Assembly: GCA_965153455.1 (NCBI GenBank)
Contig: OZ234497.1
Span: 16,981,872-17,045,871 of the forward strand
DNA length: 64,000 nucleotides
Source of the DNA: Sphagnum compactum
Lineage: Eukaryota; Bryophyta; Sphagnopsida; Sphagnales
Direction of reading: 5' to 3'
The notes under the pieces were generated by a model. It was not told where the DNA came from, ran no database searches, and saw nothing but the letters and a program-made list of their open reading frames with translations. The translations under genes were made by a program, and so were the position numbers. Every line of letters starts with the position of its first letter. Position 1 is the stretch's first letter. Shown here in pieces: positions 38,301-51,393 of the stretch.

Positions 38301-41300
38301 TTTTATTTCAAATATATTTTACCCAAAATGTCTAGATTAGGATATCTTCCATCATGTTCATACATGATCTTATAAATAAAAATTGTGTTTCATGTTCACA
38401 AAAAGTCAATCAAGTGGCTGACATGACTTATCGATAGAAAAAAATGTCATCTCATCTACTAATGTGCCTTATGCACAAAATAAAAAGTAACATTCTCTTT
38501 GCATTGGATGAAATTTCTTCCAAATAATAGATGGGTCCTTTTCAAGCACATGAAATGATCTTTTTTTTTCTTTCTTTTTTTTCATTTTTTTGGGTAAAAG
38601 GAGTTCCTACACTTGTCGTGTACTAAAAAAAACATAAAAAATCAAGTCTACAAAACATAGGCCACATGATTGGACATCAGTTTAATAAGTCAAAAATTAC
38701 ATGTAATATTATGATACCAACAAAATATATAGGCCTTTTCTCATCAATTCAAACAATGGCACCATTATTCTTGCATATTCTTTGAGATCGTGTTAAATAA
38801 CCCATTACAATGGTGAAACATTAACTATTGATCATAGAATTGACACAAACTTGATAATTGAAGATTTAAAGTTATTCAGCTAGTCCCTTCATGCCAACCA
38901 TTATCCTACAAGGTATACCCATGGCATTTTTCATGATATTGTTTCTATGAAATCCATGAGATTTTTGATTGAAAATTCATACAAAAAGTGTGTTTTTCAC
39001 ACTTTTTGAGCTATAAAGTCATAATAATATCTTTATTCTAGGAAAACCCCACGACCATATGGAAGAAAAAAAGACTTTACAATTGCACATGGTATTTTTC
39101 ATTTCACTTATGTTCAAAAATATTTCATTAATAAAAAAATATGAAGCCTTATGGTTGTCAAACAATTTATGTTATATATATTTTGTTTACATTGAATTTA
39201 TCCAATCCTTTTTTATTTAACAATTGAATCAAGATTAACTTTGGTTTAAATTTAAATTTTAATTTTAAAAAATTATCTTGCACATTTAAAAGCTACTTGC
39301 TTGAATTTAGGATTTTTGATTATCAAAAGGTTGTCACCAATATTTAAGCTTATTGCATATTATATTGATATTACTCATAGACTTTTTTTCACCAAACTAT
39401 TTCACCCTTAGTGCACTTTCATCCCATTATATGGTTTATTTTTAAAATATTATTTTGGTGACAACAACATTTTTTGTCAAATTTGGATTTGTTTGTATTT
39501 TCTTTAGCTAAGTTTAAAATAATTTATTAATTATTTCGAAACATCATCCAAGTGGTATAAACTAGGAATATTTTTTAATTTACACATTTAATAGCTAGCG
39601 TTCCATTGGATTGGTGTGTTTTGTCCTTATATGGTCACATGTCTACATATTCAAAAAAATTGTTTTTGATATTCTTGAACACACTTAATATTTCAATTTA
39701 TTTCTTGACCTTGTATTTGTCCCGAAAAACAAATTACATGCTTGTTTGACTCCTTTTGTAACAATAAACTATTTAAATTCAACATATTTTCAATCCTTTG
39801 GTTTTTTCAATTTTTGTCGTTATAATTAATGATGGGAGGACATTAAGTTTTTTAATTGTATACTACTTGTTGATAATAAAATAGTGTTTAGGCATATTAT
39901 TTGAGGGAACCTTTTTTTCCCACCCTATCATTACTTATTTTTCTAATATCTACATATTCAAGCTAAGTGCCAGAAATTCAATTTATAATTTCTTCTTTGC
40001 ATCAAATTTTGAAATCCTATTTTTATTTGAATTTTCTGTTTTAATACTTGATAAAAAATAAGGAACACATGATGGCTCCTATTTTTCAAAGATTTGAAAA
40101 ATGTAGTGAATATAATACAACCATTTGCTCTCTTGGATATATAAATCACTTCACCAAAAATTCATTTTATGATTGGTCCTTTTCAATTGGACTAGTCATT
40201 TATGCCATTTGTAATCAAACAAAACTTGTTGCTTATGTCATTTTTAGTCGTTTATGCCACTTGTAATCCTATAGGACTACAAGACTATAGAATGACATTT
40301 TTTGGTTAGTGAATTATAGTTCAAAACAAACATTTGTGGCATACATATTAGATGTCTTAAGCTGTTAACCCTCAAAACAAACAAAAGAAAAAGATAAATG
40401 ATGTTGAATGTATAATGATTTACTTTTTAAAAAGTAGGTCATGCTTGCACTTGTTGCAATAAAAAATTATGTGGAAATGGCATGTAAATGGAACGAGTTC
40501 ACTTACTGACCCATTAATTGAACCTACTAACAATACCTAATTTTTTTAATACATATATATTTCAAATCTATTTTTCCCTTAATACCAAACATTAATGCAT
40601 ATATTATATTTATTAAAAATTGGTTTCCAAAATAAACATAACCCTATTATAGAACTAATTAAATTATAAAACTTACCCAACAATCAATAAATGACATTTA
40701 TATTTTTACTTGTGTGTTTTTTAAATCCAAAGAAAAATGCCTCTACCCCAAATGCAAAACTTTATGTTGCAATTATTAATCCTATGATACATTCCACATT
40801 TAAATATTAAACACAATTGGGTTTTTTTCATTGTTTCATAATTGATTCACCGTGGTTTGCATTAATATGGCAATTGCTAAAACTATTAGAATAATTAAAG
40901 TTTGACCCATAATTGATAGTACTATCTCTTTCATTTAGAAAGTAATCATTTTCCACTTGAACATTCTTTTTTTTTACATTTCTCTATTTCAACACACATC
41001 TTTATATTCCCAAATTGAGGATTCATAAAGGATCTCATCAATTAAATTGAATTCTTGTCTAACTAATTTGCCATAAATTAACAATTCACTTGGTTTATGA
41101 CTTTTCCCTTTGAAGAAACATCAACCCAAATGATCAAAACATGCTGCAAAATGTAATTTGGCTCTTGTTTTATTAAATCCATTTTCACCTTCAAATTTTT
41201 TTTCCCAATTTCATTATATTAACTTTCACGATCTCCATATTCATTGAAGGCTAAGTTCCTAAGGCTAGATTGAACTTCTTGAACTAGTCATGTGTTTTGC

Positions 41301-44300
41301 TCTTTAAACTAAGTTTGGTTAAATGACAAATTTTCCACATATTATTTGAACATCAATGGCCATCTCCAACCATTCAATGGCATCATAATAACATATTTTA
41401 ATTTTAAATAATTCAATTCACCTAGAAGATTTGTCAATGATTACATTTCCTCTTATTGGATTTGACATAATTATTTGTGATTTACAAGTGTTCTTTTATG
41501 CAATAGCTTCATAGACATCATTACACAATTAACATACTTTGCACACTACCCATCATCAAAATTTGTTACATCATTAACACACTAACCTTATTGGAATGTA
41601 TTGATTCATCACCTCTTGCTTGCTTAGATTTCAACACCTTTGGTTTTGTAACTCTTTTGATTTTGTAAAAGCACACGAATACATTAAACACACAAATTCA
41701 TAACATGGAAAATGTTTGAATTCATTCTTACCTTCAACAAAATACAACTCTAGTGATGTTATGCACAAGTTGACCACATTAACACAAGCACACACAAATC
41801 ACTTTTTAAAATATTAATCTTAATTCATTCTTGAAAACACCACCTTACAATTTAGGTATCATTTTTGACAAGTTCCAAGTTCCTCAAAATCCTACATTCT
41901 CCTAAATTTAGGTTTAGATAATCTTGAATGAGAAACTCGTGACTCGAAATGCATTTATGGAGGTCATACAAGAAATGTGGGGTATCCATAAAATCATCAA
42001 TGTAAGACACAAAACATCATCATCCCGTCATGTTGATTTTGTTGATAAAAATGATATTTACATTAGGTGCTATTCATAATGAAGGTGATGGTTTGACATT
42101 TATGAATGAAGACTTTCATAAAGTTATGATTGCATTCACTATCATGTTACCTTCAAAAAACAATTTGTGAAAATTTCTTTGCAATTTCACTAATGTCTAT
42201 GATTAACAAGGTAATGCAATAATTTGTTGGAGTTGCAAAAAAATAAAAATAGTGGAAATAATACTTGGTTGGTCTCTTAACTTGTAATGGACATAAAAAT
42301 CACCTAATGTAGATGTATAAAAATGAATTGTTGAAAACAAATGACATATTTGGTTCAAAAGTTGATGATCTGGTTTGAATAATTAGTGAATACAAGCCAA
42401 ACATTGATGATGAATTAAAGTAGCAAGATGAGGATTTTGATAATCACAAAAATGGTTCATGTGTAAAAACTAGTTGATATGTTATTGAAGATGTTTGTTG
42501 ATAATTATGAACCATAAAGTCAAAGCTAATTGTGATCTCATGTATGGATGTTAGGTTTGAAAGGTGAATTGTAATTTTCTTTTGTTGATTTATTCAAAGT
42601 GTGGTAATGATTAGACTATCGAATTAGAAAGTTTTAAAAATAGTTTTGACAATGACCTTTTGGAGAGTCACTAAGAATTTGGCAAGGGTACCAACTAGCT
42701 TTAAAGCCAATAATGTCCTTGCCAAAAGGCCAATGACTATTTCAATAGCTCCTTAAAATTAGACAACATAAATTTTAAAACAATATTTAAATCTCAATTT
42801 GATGGCATATTCTCTTTTGATTTCTTAGGAATTCTTGAGAAGATCAACATTTGGAATATTCAAGTGGGTTTTTTTAAACTATGTAGTTTTGTTTCATTAC
42901 TACCAAAGTGCCTTTGTTGAATTGTTTTTGTTTCAACAATTGTTGTCTTGTCTTGATCTTTGAATTCAATCGCAAATTTGCATTAATCCATTTGATCATT
43001 TCCCACAATTAATGGTACTTCTACAAAATAGTCAAATTGATACTTTGTGTAAACTTTAAATTTGAAAATTTTCACTACTTTCCAAAATTTGTTTCTTGCA
43101 AGTGCACTTGATAGATTTATTCAATGGCCTTATCAAAAAGTTATTGATTCCAATGTTGATAATTCAAGTTAATTTTATGCATACACATGAACTAGCACAA
43201 TGGTCACGAGAGTACCATATGTTCAACATATTATTATTCACACATTTTCCAAGGAACAAAGTGTCAAGTGTTGTGGGCATTGAGAAGTAAAGGAGACACA
43301 CAAATTTAGATTTGAATTAAAAATCAGCTCAAATGTTTTTTTGACTTGGATGTATTACAATTTTTTGTTTGAGGTTGCAACTTTCTCCAAGTTCTCCTCC
43401 TCTTTATGTTGCTAGTGAACTAGGTTTAGGAAAGGTTCAAGTATTCATAAAGGAAAATACATATTTTATAGGTCATGGAATTCCATAACATGGAGTCCCA
43501 TAGGTGTTGAAAGTGAATCTATGAGGTCCAACTAAAATAAACATGTATTTCAATGAATTGTTGCATCAATATTTCTAGATCATATAGGTTTTGGTGATTT
43601 CGGATTGTAAGCATGACAAAGATATAACTTGAAAATCATCAAATTTTGTCTCATGTGACATTGAATTATGTAATATTGCCTCCTTGATAGTCACAACTTT
43701 GCATAAAAATTCATTTAAGTAGACTCCTGAACAACATGTGATAAAATGAAACTAAGACCTTTGGGTGGATGCAAACTAAAGTGATTCATTTTTGGTGTCA
43801 TAATAATAGTTTTATGCTTTGTGTTTAGATGCTTATGGTTAATAACATAAACTTAAATTTTTCCAATTACCAATGGGTCTAGCTTTTAGAAATAACACAT
43901 TCATAACAACAAATCTTTGAAGTTTGAAAATATTGTTTGGTCAATCCATATTGATTATAGAGTTAGATTTGAAGTTTTTAAAAAATGTTTGTTTAAAAAC
44001 TTTTGAAAGGTCAAAATTGAACTCTATTTTCAAAAGTCCTTTTGAAATGTAATTTTTAAAAAAAAAAATTAAAACTTAAAATGCATGTTTTTAAAATATT
44101 TTAGATAGGCTTTTGTTGATATGGTTTTTACAGGATCTTAGTTTAGAACTTCCAAATTCTATGAACCACAACATATGATATCAATGTCCTTTGATATAAG
44201 TTTTGACCTAGGTTTAGGAGGGCCCATGTAGGTGGGTCAAAATTTAATAATCAAATATTACATTAATGAAATATTAAAAAGTAAAAACCATGCCCATTTG

Positions 44301-47300
44301 AAAAAAAATTATGGACTTGTATGGGTGAAAACATGCTAATATGTACCAAAGCAATTGTAACCACTAATTAATGTTTCAAATGTTAAAGTGGTTATTTAAA
44401 CTGGTGTTGAAAAATTTGGATTTTCTTATATAACAACATTCATATAATATCTTGGGAACGTGTGAATAAATTTGAAATCAATTCAATGAATAAAGATTAT
44501 TTTTAAAAATTTGTAAAACAGTTGAAAGTAATGTTTTTAAATAATGAAAAACTTATAAAATGACTTGAAAAGATGTGAAAATGATAAAAGTTTGGCAACT
44601 TTTTAATATGGACCTTAACATAATTTTTTAAAAAAAATTCATGATTAAATTTTTTAAAGAATATTTTAAAAATATTTTAGATTAAAGGGGCGTTATTGGC
44701 TTCTATTAGTTTGTTTTTAGGCGTATGGGACTTATGAGGAGTGTTAAATATGTTGAAAATGAGTCATTATAAAATACATCTACACCACTATGTTCTTTTG
44801 GGTAGATGCAAGTTATAATGGTTCACTTTTGTGACATAAAGGCTAAATTTTGCAAGGTGTCGTGATTGTAAGCTTCATAACTATGCACATATATACTAAT
44901 TTGATATTAGGGACTTGAATTTAAATTTTCAACTTAATTATTTAAATGAGTATGCAAATTATTTTGCATAACTCATGAAGGTAAAAATGTTATGGACTTT
45001 GTAACTTGAACTTGTGGACTTGCCAATTGGCAAATTGTTTAATATATGGACTTTGAAATGACCTAAATATTCTTAATATTCTTTATAGGGATTTAGAATA
45101 CAATATATATTTTTAATGAACATGTTTGAACAAATTAATGTCAAATTTTAAAATATTAGTTATGGAATTTTAATCAATGTAAAAATGCTTGAAAAGCATA
45201 AAGTCCATATCTATTTCAATTTTAAGTTTTCTTAAGCTGATTTTTTTTGGAAAAGCATAGAATAAAGAACTCTAGAAGGGTTTGAATTTTAAAAATAAAA
45301 TAGAAAAAAATAAAATAAAATTTGGCCATCAATCATTGGAATTTGAAAAAAGGGTCAAAATATGGACTTTTTAGACATTTTCTATGAATCCATAGTGAGC
45401 CACTCTAGCTTGCATCTACCCTTTTGACTAGTTCATACTTAAGATTGGATTATATACCCAACTATTTTGTGATGATTTTGAAAGCTTTGCAAATGAATAT
45501 TGTTTAGGGTGTGAGATCTGTATCCATGCCACCGAGTATATATGCATATCCTTCAACCTTAAAAAAAACCTAAAACCTTCAAATTCGAATATTCATAACA
45601 TAAGATACATATTCAAACACATGCAACATATATGACATATGCATTAGGTTATCGGTGAATGGAAGTTTGATGGATATGCATATGCATTGGGTTATCAATG
45701 AATAGAAGTCCATTTATTTTTAATTTCACACAAATTTAAGATATGCATATATGCATGTCTATCAATTATACATATTGATAATTGGACTAAATTGGATTAC
45801 AAATAACACTAGTTATAACCATGTCTAATAATTTTTAAAGCATCTCCAACAATGATTTATACTTGGCAAATTGCAATGACAACCAAGTTAATACATGTTC
45901 AAAGTAGGAAATAGGAACCCGATCAATTGTTTTCTCGAATATAACCCGTTGTGGCCCATTAAAATTTGTCTAGGGCCTTGAACATTTACAAACAATCATG
46001 AAAGCCATAACCATCATGAAGTCAACTAACTTTGACCAAACATTCAACCAAAACGACCTCGGACATGAGATGAATGTGTGCAACAAGAGTGAGGAAAGGT
46101 AACAAATTTTTGATTGGTGACGAGTGTCAACTTTGCAAATCATTTCTTCATGTGCTTTAAGATTCATGCATTAGTAACGGGCAAATTTTTTTGCTATTTT
46201 GGGAAAGGTTCTTGATCCATTACAATTTACATAGACCAATAGTTGGAGGGGAGGGACTAGCAAGGAGTTTAGGGACCCAATGGGGGACCCAATCAAACAC
46301 AATATGGCCAAGTTCGATAGGTATTTTGGAACAATTGAAGCATTGAATGAAAAAAACACTTCTAAAGAAGATACACTCCAAAGTGTTAGAAATATATAAA
46401 TTGAAGCATAAGAAAAATATAAAGTTTTGTTTCGTTAATTGTTGGTTGATTTTGTGTGATGTGCCTATAAGATGGGTAGACACAAGGGAGATTGAAACGA
46501 TGAAAAGTCCATCTTTGAAAAAGGAAGACCGATAATCAATCCACAAATGAACCAAAATTCAAGTGATGTTGGAGGTTAAATGTGCAAATAGTTTTATTAA
46601 GCGGAAGACTTACAAATCACCAAAAATATCAAAAGGTCTATAAATTTTAAACAATATTCAATTTGTGCATAGGAAAAAGCCATAGCAAACATGGCCATTG
46701 CCATTTTTGCAAAAGCTCAAATAATGCAAGACCAAGCCATTTTTGTTTTGTTTACATTTCAAGATCGTCATGTGACCTTGGAGGAGAGGAGAGAGAATAT
46801 GTACAACATCGAAGGTAGGAGAACATGTGTAAATTGTGAACATGATTGGTAGAAATTGAAGGGTGTGAAAATGGGAGCAATGGGAAGGGCTTATTAGGCA
46901 CCAATGCAATGCCATTGGCAAGAAGTGATGGGTGTGATGTAAACTAGTTAGTAGGAAGTGACAGGCATGACAAAGCACTTTGGAGATTCAATGATGACTA
47001 CAATGGATATGGGAATAACCAATGGAACTCAATTGCCCATGCATTCCTAGCTAAGGTTGAAGATGACTTCTCAACCATTGTGCATTTATGGACAAACACT
47101 CTTGCTAAGCAACTCTAGTATGGTGCCAAACACCAAAAGGGATTGCAAACTACATTTGCCATGGGTAGTTGCAAGCCACTATTGCCCAAAGATGGGCTTG
47201 AAGGACAAACTGGATCCCAGCCAGCCTTTTGTAGGAAAGAAGAGGGGGGAAAGGAGGGATGGCAATATGTACATGTAATGGGCACATAATCACATTTTCG

Positions 47301-47675
47301 CAATGCGTTTAGGTTCAAATTTGTGACCCTCAAATGGGAGCCTTTTGAATACAATTGGTAGTTTAAATAGCTTTTGAAGAAATATGAAGAAAAGAGTTAG
47401 GAACTCTATTTGGGTTGGTAGATGGCCTACTACTAGTGTTCTCTTTGTCACAAATCTTTTCATTTTTGACAAAAAATTGGGATTTTTAAAATTTTTTTTC
47501 TAGTGTAATTTTGACTGAACTTTCTATTTTGTTGGCGAAATTTGTGAAATTTTTGATATCCCAAACTTGAAAAGAAGAAAACCCTACCCATTGATCCTTT
47601 GAGACTATCATTGATAGCCATTGCATAGAAAGCGCAACAAACTCTCATAATTCTACCACTCCTTCATATTGCCCC

Positions 47676-47830
47676 CTTTATTCAAGCGTAACATAAAGTC
47701 CCAAGGTGGGGACATTCTCATAATAAGGGGCCTAGGATGAGGTGATAGTTGAGTCAAGCCCTACATTAAGGTAATGCCCCCAATATTGGGCATTACCCGC
47801 CATAAAACATGGGGTCAATCTTATCATAAA
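47676..47830 (+). mobile_element. SINE-like element D, diverged copy 2
   Basis: Contains a B-box-like GAGTCAAGCCC, then a perfect 10-bp hairpin GGTAATGCCC (47770-47779) / GGGCATTACC (47788-47797) with an 8-nt loop, followed by CGCCATAAAAC and GGGGTCAAT. It parallels the order seen at 32774-33000, including the loop size. Confidence 0.35.
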
Positions 47831-48409
47831 CCTAATCGTATGTAAATCACACACGACATTATCTAGGGGAAGATCTTAGAGCTATGATCCAAGAGTGAAA
47901 GATCTTACACCTATAATTGAGCATAAGACCTCTCTTTCTCTTAAATAGTAGAAGATCCCACCTCTTTCCTATGAGGGATTTCATGGATGTAAAGTGCCCC
48001 CAAATACACTAGGATGTTTTTCCAAGTACCTTCCAAAAGTTAACTAACTAATAATCTTCAACAATTTTTGGATGGCCTTTTCTCCCAACATCTTTTCAAA
48101 GAATTTACATAAATCGTGGATTTCATAACTTTTAGCACCAAAGAAGTTGTTGACATATTACTAACATGCAAAAGAAATTTTTATTATTTAAAATTTTGTT
48201 TTTTGATCTAAATTTTTAAAAAATTTATTGATACAAAAGAATTTAATTTTTCTCACGCTAAAGGTTGTCGTTCATGACACATGTGTAAGGTAAACTTTAT
48301 AGTTTCATCTATTACAATGTACAAATATGTGATGTTTATTGTGACATACAATTTAGTAAAATTTCAACTCGACATTAAATTATGGCACATATGATATGCA
48401 CACATGCTT

Positions 48410-48640
48410 TGAGGTATTATTGGGAATGTCTTTGGGAACACTTGAAGAACCCTTTGGGAATTCGATTGGAACACACACCCCACTTCCCCCCAACCCATCA
48501 CCTCAAAACTCAAAAGGAAAAAATTAATAATAATAATAATCTCCTTGGAATGCATGTTGAGCCTTCTCGTTGGCTGCATGAAATTTCTATTTCCAAAAAT
48601 TGTTTGTCACCATTTTCAACACAAGAGTTTGGGTACTAGT
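48410..48640 (+). repeat. Dispersed repeat family C, copy 2
   Basis: Same order of GGGAAC-rich start, C-rich middle, and conserved GAGCCTTC, TTGGCTGCATGAAA and TTTCTATTTCCAAAA end as 18600-18835. Non-coding. Confidence 0.6.
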
Positions 48641-48667
48641 TCATATTGTGTGAGGATTGAATCCATC

Positions 48668-48749
48668 AAATCTTTTGTTTCATTCAATTTTTTGTGCATG
48701 CATGGATGAAATCTTTTGTTTCATTCAATTTTTTGTGCATGCATGGATG
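48668..48749. repeat. Exact 41-bp tandem duplication
   Basis: The unit AAATCTTTTG...GCATGGATG occurs at 48668-48708 and is repeated without change at 48709-48749. The identity points to a recent event. Confidence 0.9.
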
Positions 48750-49129
48750 AAACTAGGAACGATCATTCATTGTGGGTTATTCAGCTATGTCTTCAAGAAG
48801 ATTTTCCAAAAGTAGAAAGATCCCATTTTCATCTTCCAAAAATAAAACCACCAAGATTAAATTGGCTTATTATGACCTTTGATATTTACATAAATATTTC
48901 CAATTCCCTTTAGGAAAATTTAAAGGAAATACTAGAAACCAAGCATAAAAAAGAAAGGTGTTAAAAACTATGAGCTTTCCTCATGAAGAAGTAACCATTT
49001 TCCCAAAGTACATGCAACCCCCTTTGCTTGTTTGGAAAAGAAATCTCAAAGAGTCAAAAGTCTATTGATTTTTCACAATATTCATCCATCTCAAAAGTTT
49101 CATCATTTTTTGCAATATCCATCTCATTT

Positions 49130-49330
49130 CCACCATTAAATTTATTTTTTTTGGGGCGAAATTTTGCATTGTGGCAACCCCAAAAATACACAAAAGTCCC
49201 CATATTTTGAGAGAAAAAAAAAAAAGAGTTAGAAGTTGCATGATTTAGATAACGAGTTTCTTGTAGGTCGCCAAAACTAGGCAGGATTCCCAAAAATTCT
49301 ACAATACTGGATAGCCAAATTTGGCTAATC
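49130..49330 (-). repeat. Dispersed repeat family B, copy 2 (inverted)
   Basis: Its reverse complement aligns in order with 17730-17950, including GCAAAATTT-GCCC, TTTTGGCGAC and the T run with GGGAATCCTGC. It ends in the perfect palindrome TAGCCAAATTTGGCTA (49312-49327). Confidence 0.55.
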
Positions 49331-49348
49331 CATCTCCGCCTAGTTTTT

Positions 49349-49380
<32 letters not shown>

Positions 49381-49563
49381 TCCCCTGATTTCCACTAGGA
49401 AACTTTTGGCGTTTGAAAAGGAATTACTAGAAAGTGTTCGAAAATATCCCAAACTATCAAAAACTATCATCTTTTTGTTGGTATAAATATCAACAAACAC
49501 AAGGGGGGGCCTTGGCTTTTCTTCATGCAGAAATATTTTTGCAAATATACGGAAGTTGGGTCT

Positions 49564-50070
49564 TTCTTGGCTTTTCATCCAAAATGAGAAGTACTTCCAG
49601 AAATAAAGGGAAGTTGGGCTTAATTTGGTTTTTCATCCAAAATGGGAAGTGTTTCCAGAAATATAGCAAAGTTGGGCTTAATTTGGTTTTTCATCCAAAA
49701 TGGGAAGTGTTTCCAGAAATATAGCAAAGTTGGGCTTAATTTTGGCTTTTCAAAAAAGGGAAGAAATATAGGGAACTTGGGATTAATTGGGCTGTCCATC
49801 CAAAATGGGAAGTGTTTCCAGAAATATAGGGAAGTTGGGGCTTAATTTGGTCTTTTCATCCAAAATGGGAAGTATTTCCAGAAATATAGGGAAGCAATTG
49901 GGTTTAATTTGGTTTTTTCATCCAAAATGGGAAGTATTTCCAGAAATATAGCGAAGCAAGTAGGGTTTAATTTGGTCTTTTCATCCAAAATGGGAAGTAT
50001 TTCCAGAAATATAGGGAAGCAAGTAGGGTTTAATTTGGTCTTTTCATCCAAAATGGGAAGTATTGGGAAG
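49564..50070. repeat. Minisatellite, about nine units of 58-63 bp
   Basis: Each unit begins CATCCAAAATGGGAAGT, continues TTCCAGAAATATAG, and ends with GTTGGG/GTAGGGTTTAATTTGG. Units start (CATCC) at 49576, 49634, 49692, 49797, 49857, 49919, 49982 and 50045, with one degenerate unit between 49692 and 49797. Period grows along the array: 58, 58, then 60, 62, 63, 63 bp. The array stops about 235 bp before the FLA start codon. Confidence 0.92.
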
Positions 50071-50264
50071 TGTAACATCTTCCGAATTCCTTTGCAAGAA
50101 TGGGATTGACGTCCTCCTCCAATTCTTAACTTCCTTTTGTTTGTATTTTGCGTTCTGTTGCACACCAACAGTCTTCCCAACAATCCATTTCCCACGCATT
50201 TCTGAGGTCCTGGCCACGAGCTCCCGGTTGAAGGATTCTCTCTAGCAAGTCTCAGTGTAGACCG

Positions 50265-50290
50265 CGACGAGACGAGACGAGACGAGACCA
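50265..50290. repeat. GACGA pentamer repeat in the FLA leader
   Basis: About five GACGA units lie 15-40 bp before the FLA start codon. They are probably in the 5' untranslated region. Confidence 0.8.
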
Positions 50291-50304
50291 GACCGGGCGA
50301 CGTT

Positions 50305-51150
50305 ATGATGGCAGACGCACCAATGTGCATTCCACAAAGACTGGCACAGAAGTTTTCGTTGCGGATTTTGCCATACCTGACAATAATACAAGTCTTCGGA
50401 GCTCTAATACTTGTCGTAACTGTACCTGTGATTGCAGCAACAGCAACAGTGTCTGTAGGAAGTCCGACGTCTGCAACAGCCGAAGTCCCTACTCTGCATC
50501 AACAGGTCGTCGGCGCCTTGCGAGCGGCAGGGAGATTCGGAGCAGTGTCAGGAATACTAGATAGTTTGACAAACGTGGACGAGATCATCAAGCCGGACAT
50601 TACCTTGTTTGCTCCTGACGATACTGCCTTCGAGAATGTGCTCATGAATTCCTCGTCGGTGCTAACGACCTTGCTGAACTACCAAACCGCAAGTCGATTC
50701 TACGCTTTTCAAGATCTCATGAGCTTGAGAGCTGGAGACAGAATACCAACAGTGACGCCGGGAATCTCCATCCTCGTCGTCAGTGTCAATGGCCTCAATT
50801 ACCAACTTGACGATGCTTTTGTTGTAGCCCCGGATCTGTACACAAACGGCACTGTAGTAGTCGCTGTTCACGGCGTCAGTGCCATCTTCTCTACTCGACA
50901 ATACAACACAGCGACACTGGGACCGGTACCAGCGCCAGCTCCTATTGCCGACGCCGCTGCAGCAGCAGCTCCCGCACCTGTTTCGACTTCCCCGACGACA
51001 GTCCCCGACACAGCAGCTTCTTCTTCATCAACTCCCGCCACTGGTTCCAACGTTGATTCTTATACCGATACTGCACGCACAACAAGAGCTCATTCCTTGG
51101 TCACTTTCATACTAGCGATGGGAGTCATTGCTTCACTCACGCTTCTCTGA
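50305..51150 (+). CDS. FLA: Fasciclin-like arabinogalactan protein (GPI-anchored)
   Basis: Cell-surface/cell-wall glycoprotein of the FLA family, linked to adhesion and wall architecture (family knowledge). A single intronless frame of 281 aa, typical of FLAs. The N-terminal hydrophobic segment (~19-45, ILPYLTIIQVFGALILVVTV) is the signal peptide, placed after a fairly long basic start. One fasciclin domain spans ~62-196: H1-like box ITLFAPDDTAFENV (99-112) and H2-like box VAVHGVSAIF (187-196). The central Tyr-His motif usual between them is replaced by FYAF. N-glycosylation sites are NSSS (115) and NGT (181). An AGP region ~207-248 has PAPAP, APAPVS and Ser/Thr/Ala runs; a C-terminal hydrophobic tail ~262-281 fits a GPI signal. 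Start could be ATG 50305 or the adjacent 50308. Upstream lie the GACGA repeat and the minisatellite. Confidence 0.9.
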   Translation: MMADAPMCIPQRLAQKFSLRILPYLTIIQVFGALILVVTVPVIAATATVSVGSPTSATAEVPTLHQQVVGALRAAGRFGAVSGILDSLTNVDEIIKPDITLFAPDDTAFENVLMNSSSVLTTLLNYQTASRFYAFQDLMSLRAGDRIPTVTPGISILVVSVNGLNYQLDDAFVVAPDLYTNGTVVVAVHGVSAIFSTRQYNTATLGPVPAPAPIADAAAAAAPAPVSTSPTTVPDTAASSSSTPATGSNVDSYTDTARTTRAHSLVTFILAMGVIASLTLL

Positions 51151-51393
51151 TCTCCATGGTAAGCTTGCTCTCAGCAGTCCGCAGATTCAGCCGGCTATTG
51201 TGTGTACGCGTTAGTACGCTCACTTTACTGGAATGCAGCGGATTTGCACGCTCAAATCAAGCAAATGAAGCTTCTCTCTTGCTCACAGCAACCCCATCAC
51301 CAACACATTTTGATCAACAATATCAGCAGCAAAGGACAATGACAACAGCAAAAGCAGGTGCATCTCTCTCTTCCCTGTTATCGCACCTCTGAG

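Larger units (their letters stand above)
35901..49563. other. Gene desert, part 2: AT-rich DNA with dispersed repeats
   Basis: No frame longer than 111 codons and none recognisable. Contents: a 14-G tract (35961-35974); a small direct duplication around 36086-36165 with GGGTTAGGG words; a CA repeat (about 37073-37092); a SINE-like relative (about 47676-47830); family C copy 2 (48410-48640); an exact 41-bp tandem duplication (48668-48749); and family B copy 2 (49130-49330). The stretch 46.0-47.6 kb is slightly more GC-rich with broken frames on both strands and may be transposon remains, but I cannot name a protein in it. Confidence 0.6.

Noticed and set aside
46171-47354. Cluster of frames up to 111 codons on both strands, possible transposon or retroelement protein
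   Set aside because: I could not find a reverse transcriptase, integrase, gag zinc-knuckle or transposase motif; frames are broken and overlap on both strands.
49842-50330. 162-codon minus-strand frame containing repeated ILPILDEKTKLNPTCF units
   Set aside because: It is the translation of the minisatellite, whose 63-bp units happen to keep frame; the 58-bp units break it. No homology or gene structure.
51156-51392. 78-codon frame just after the FLA gene
   Set aside because: No homology, runs toward the 40-bp repeat, and most likely is FLA 3' untranslated sequence.
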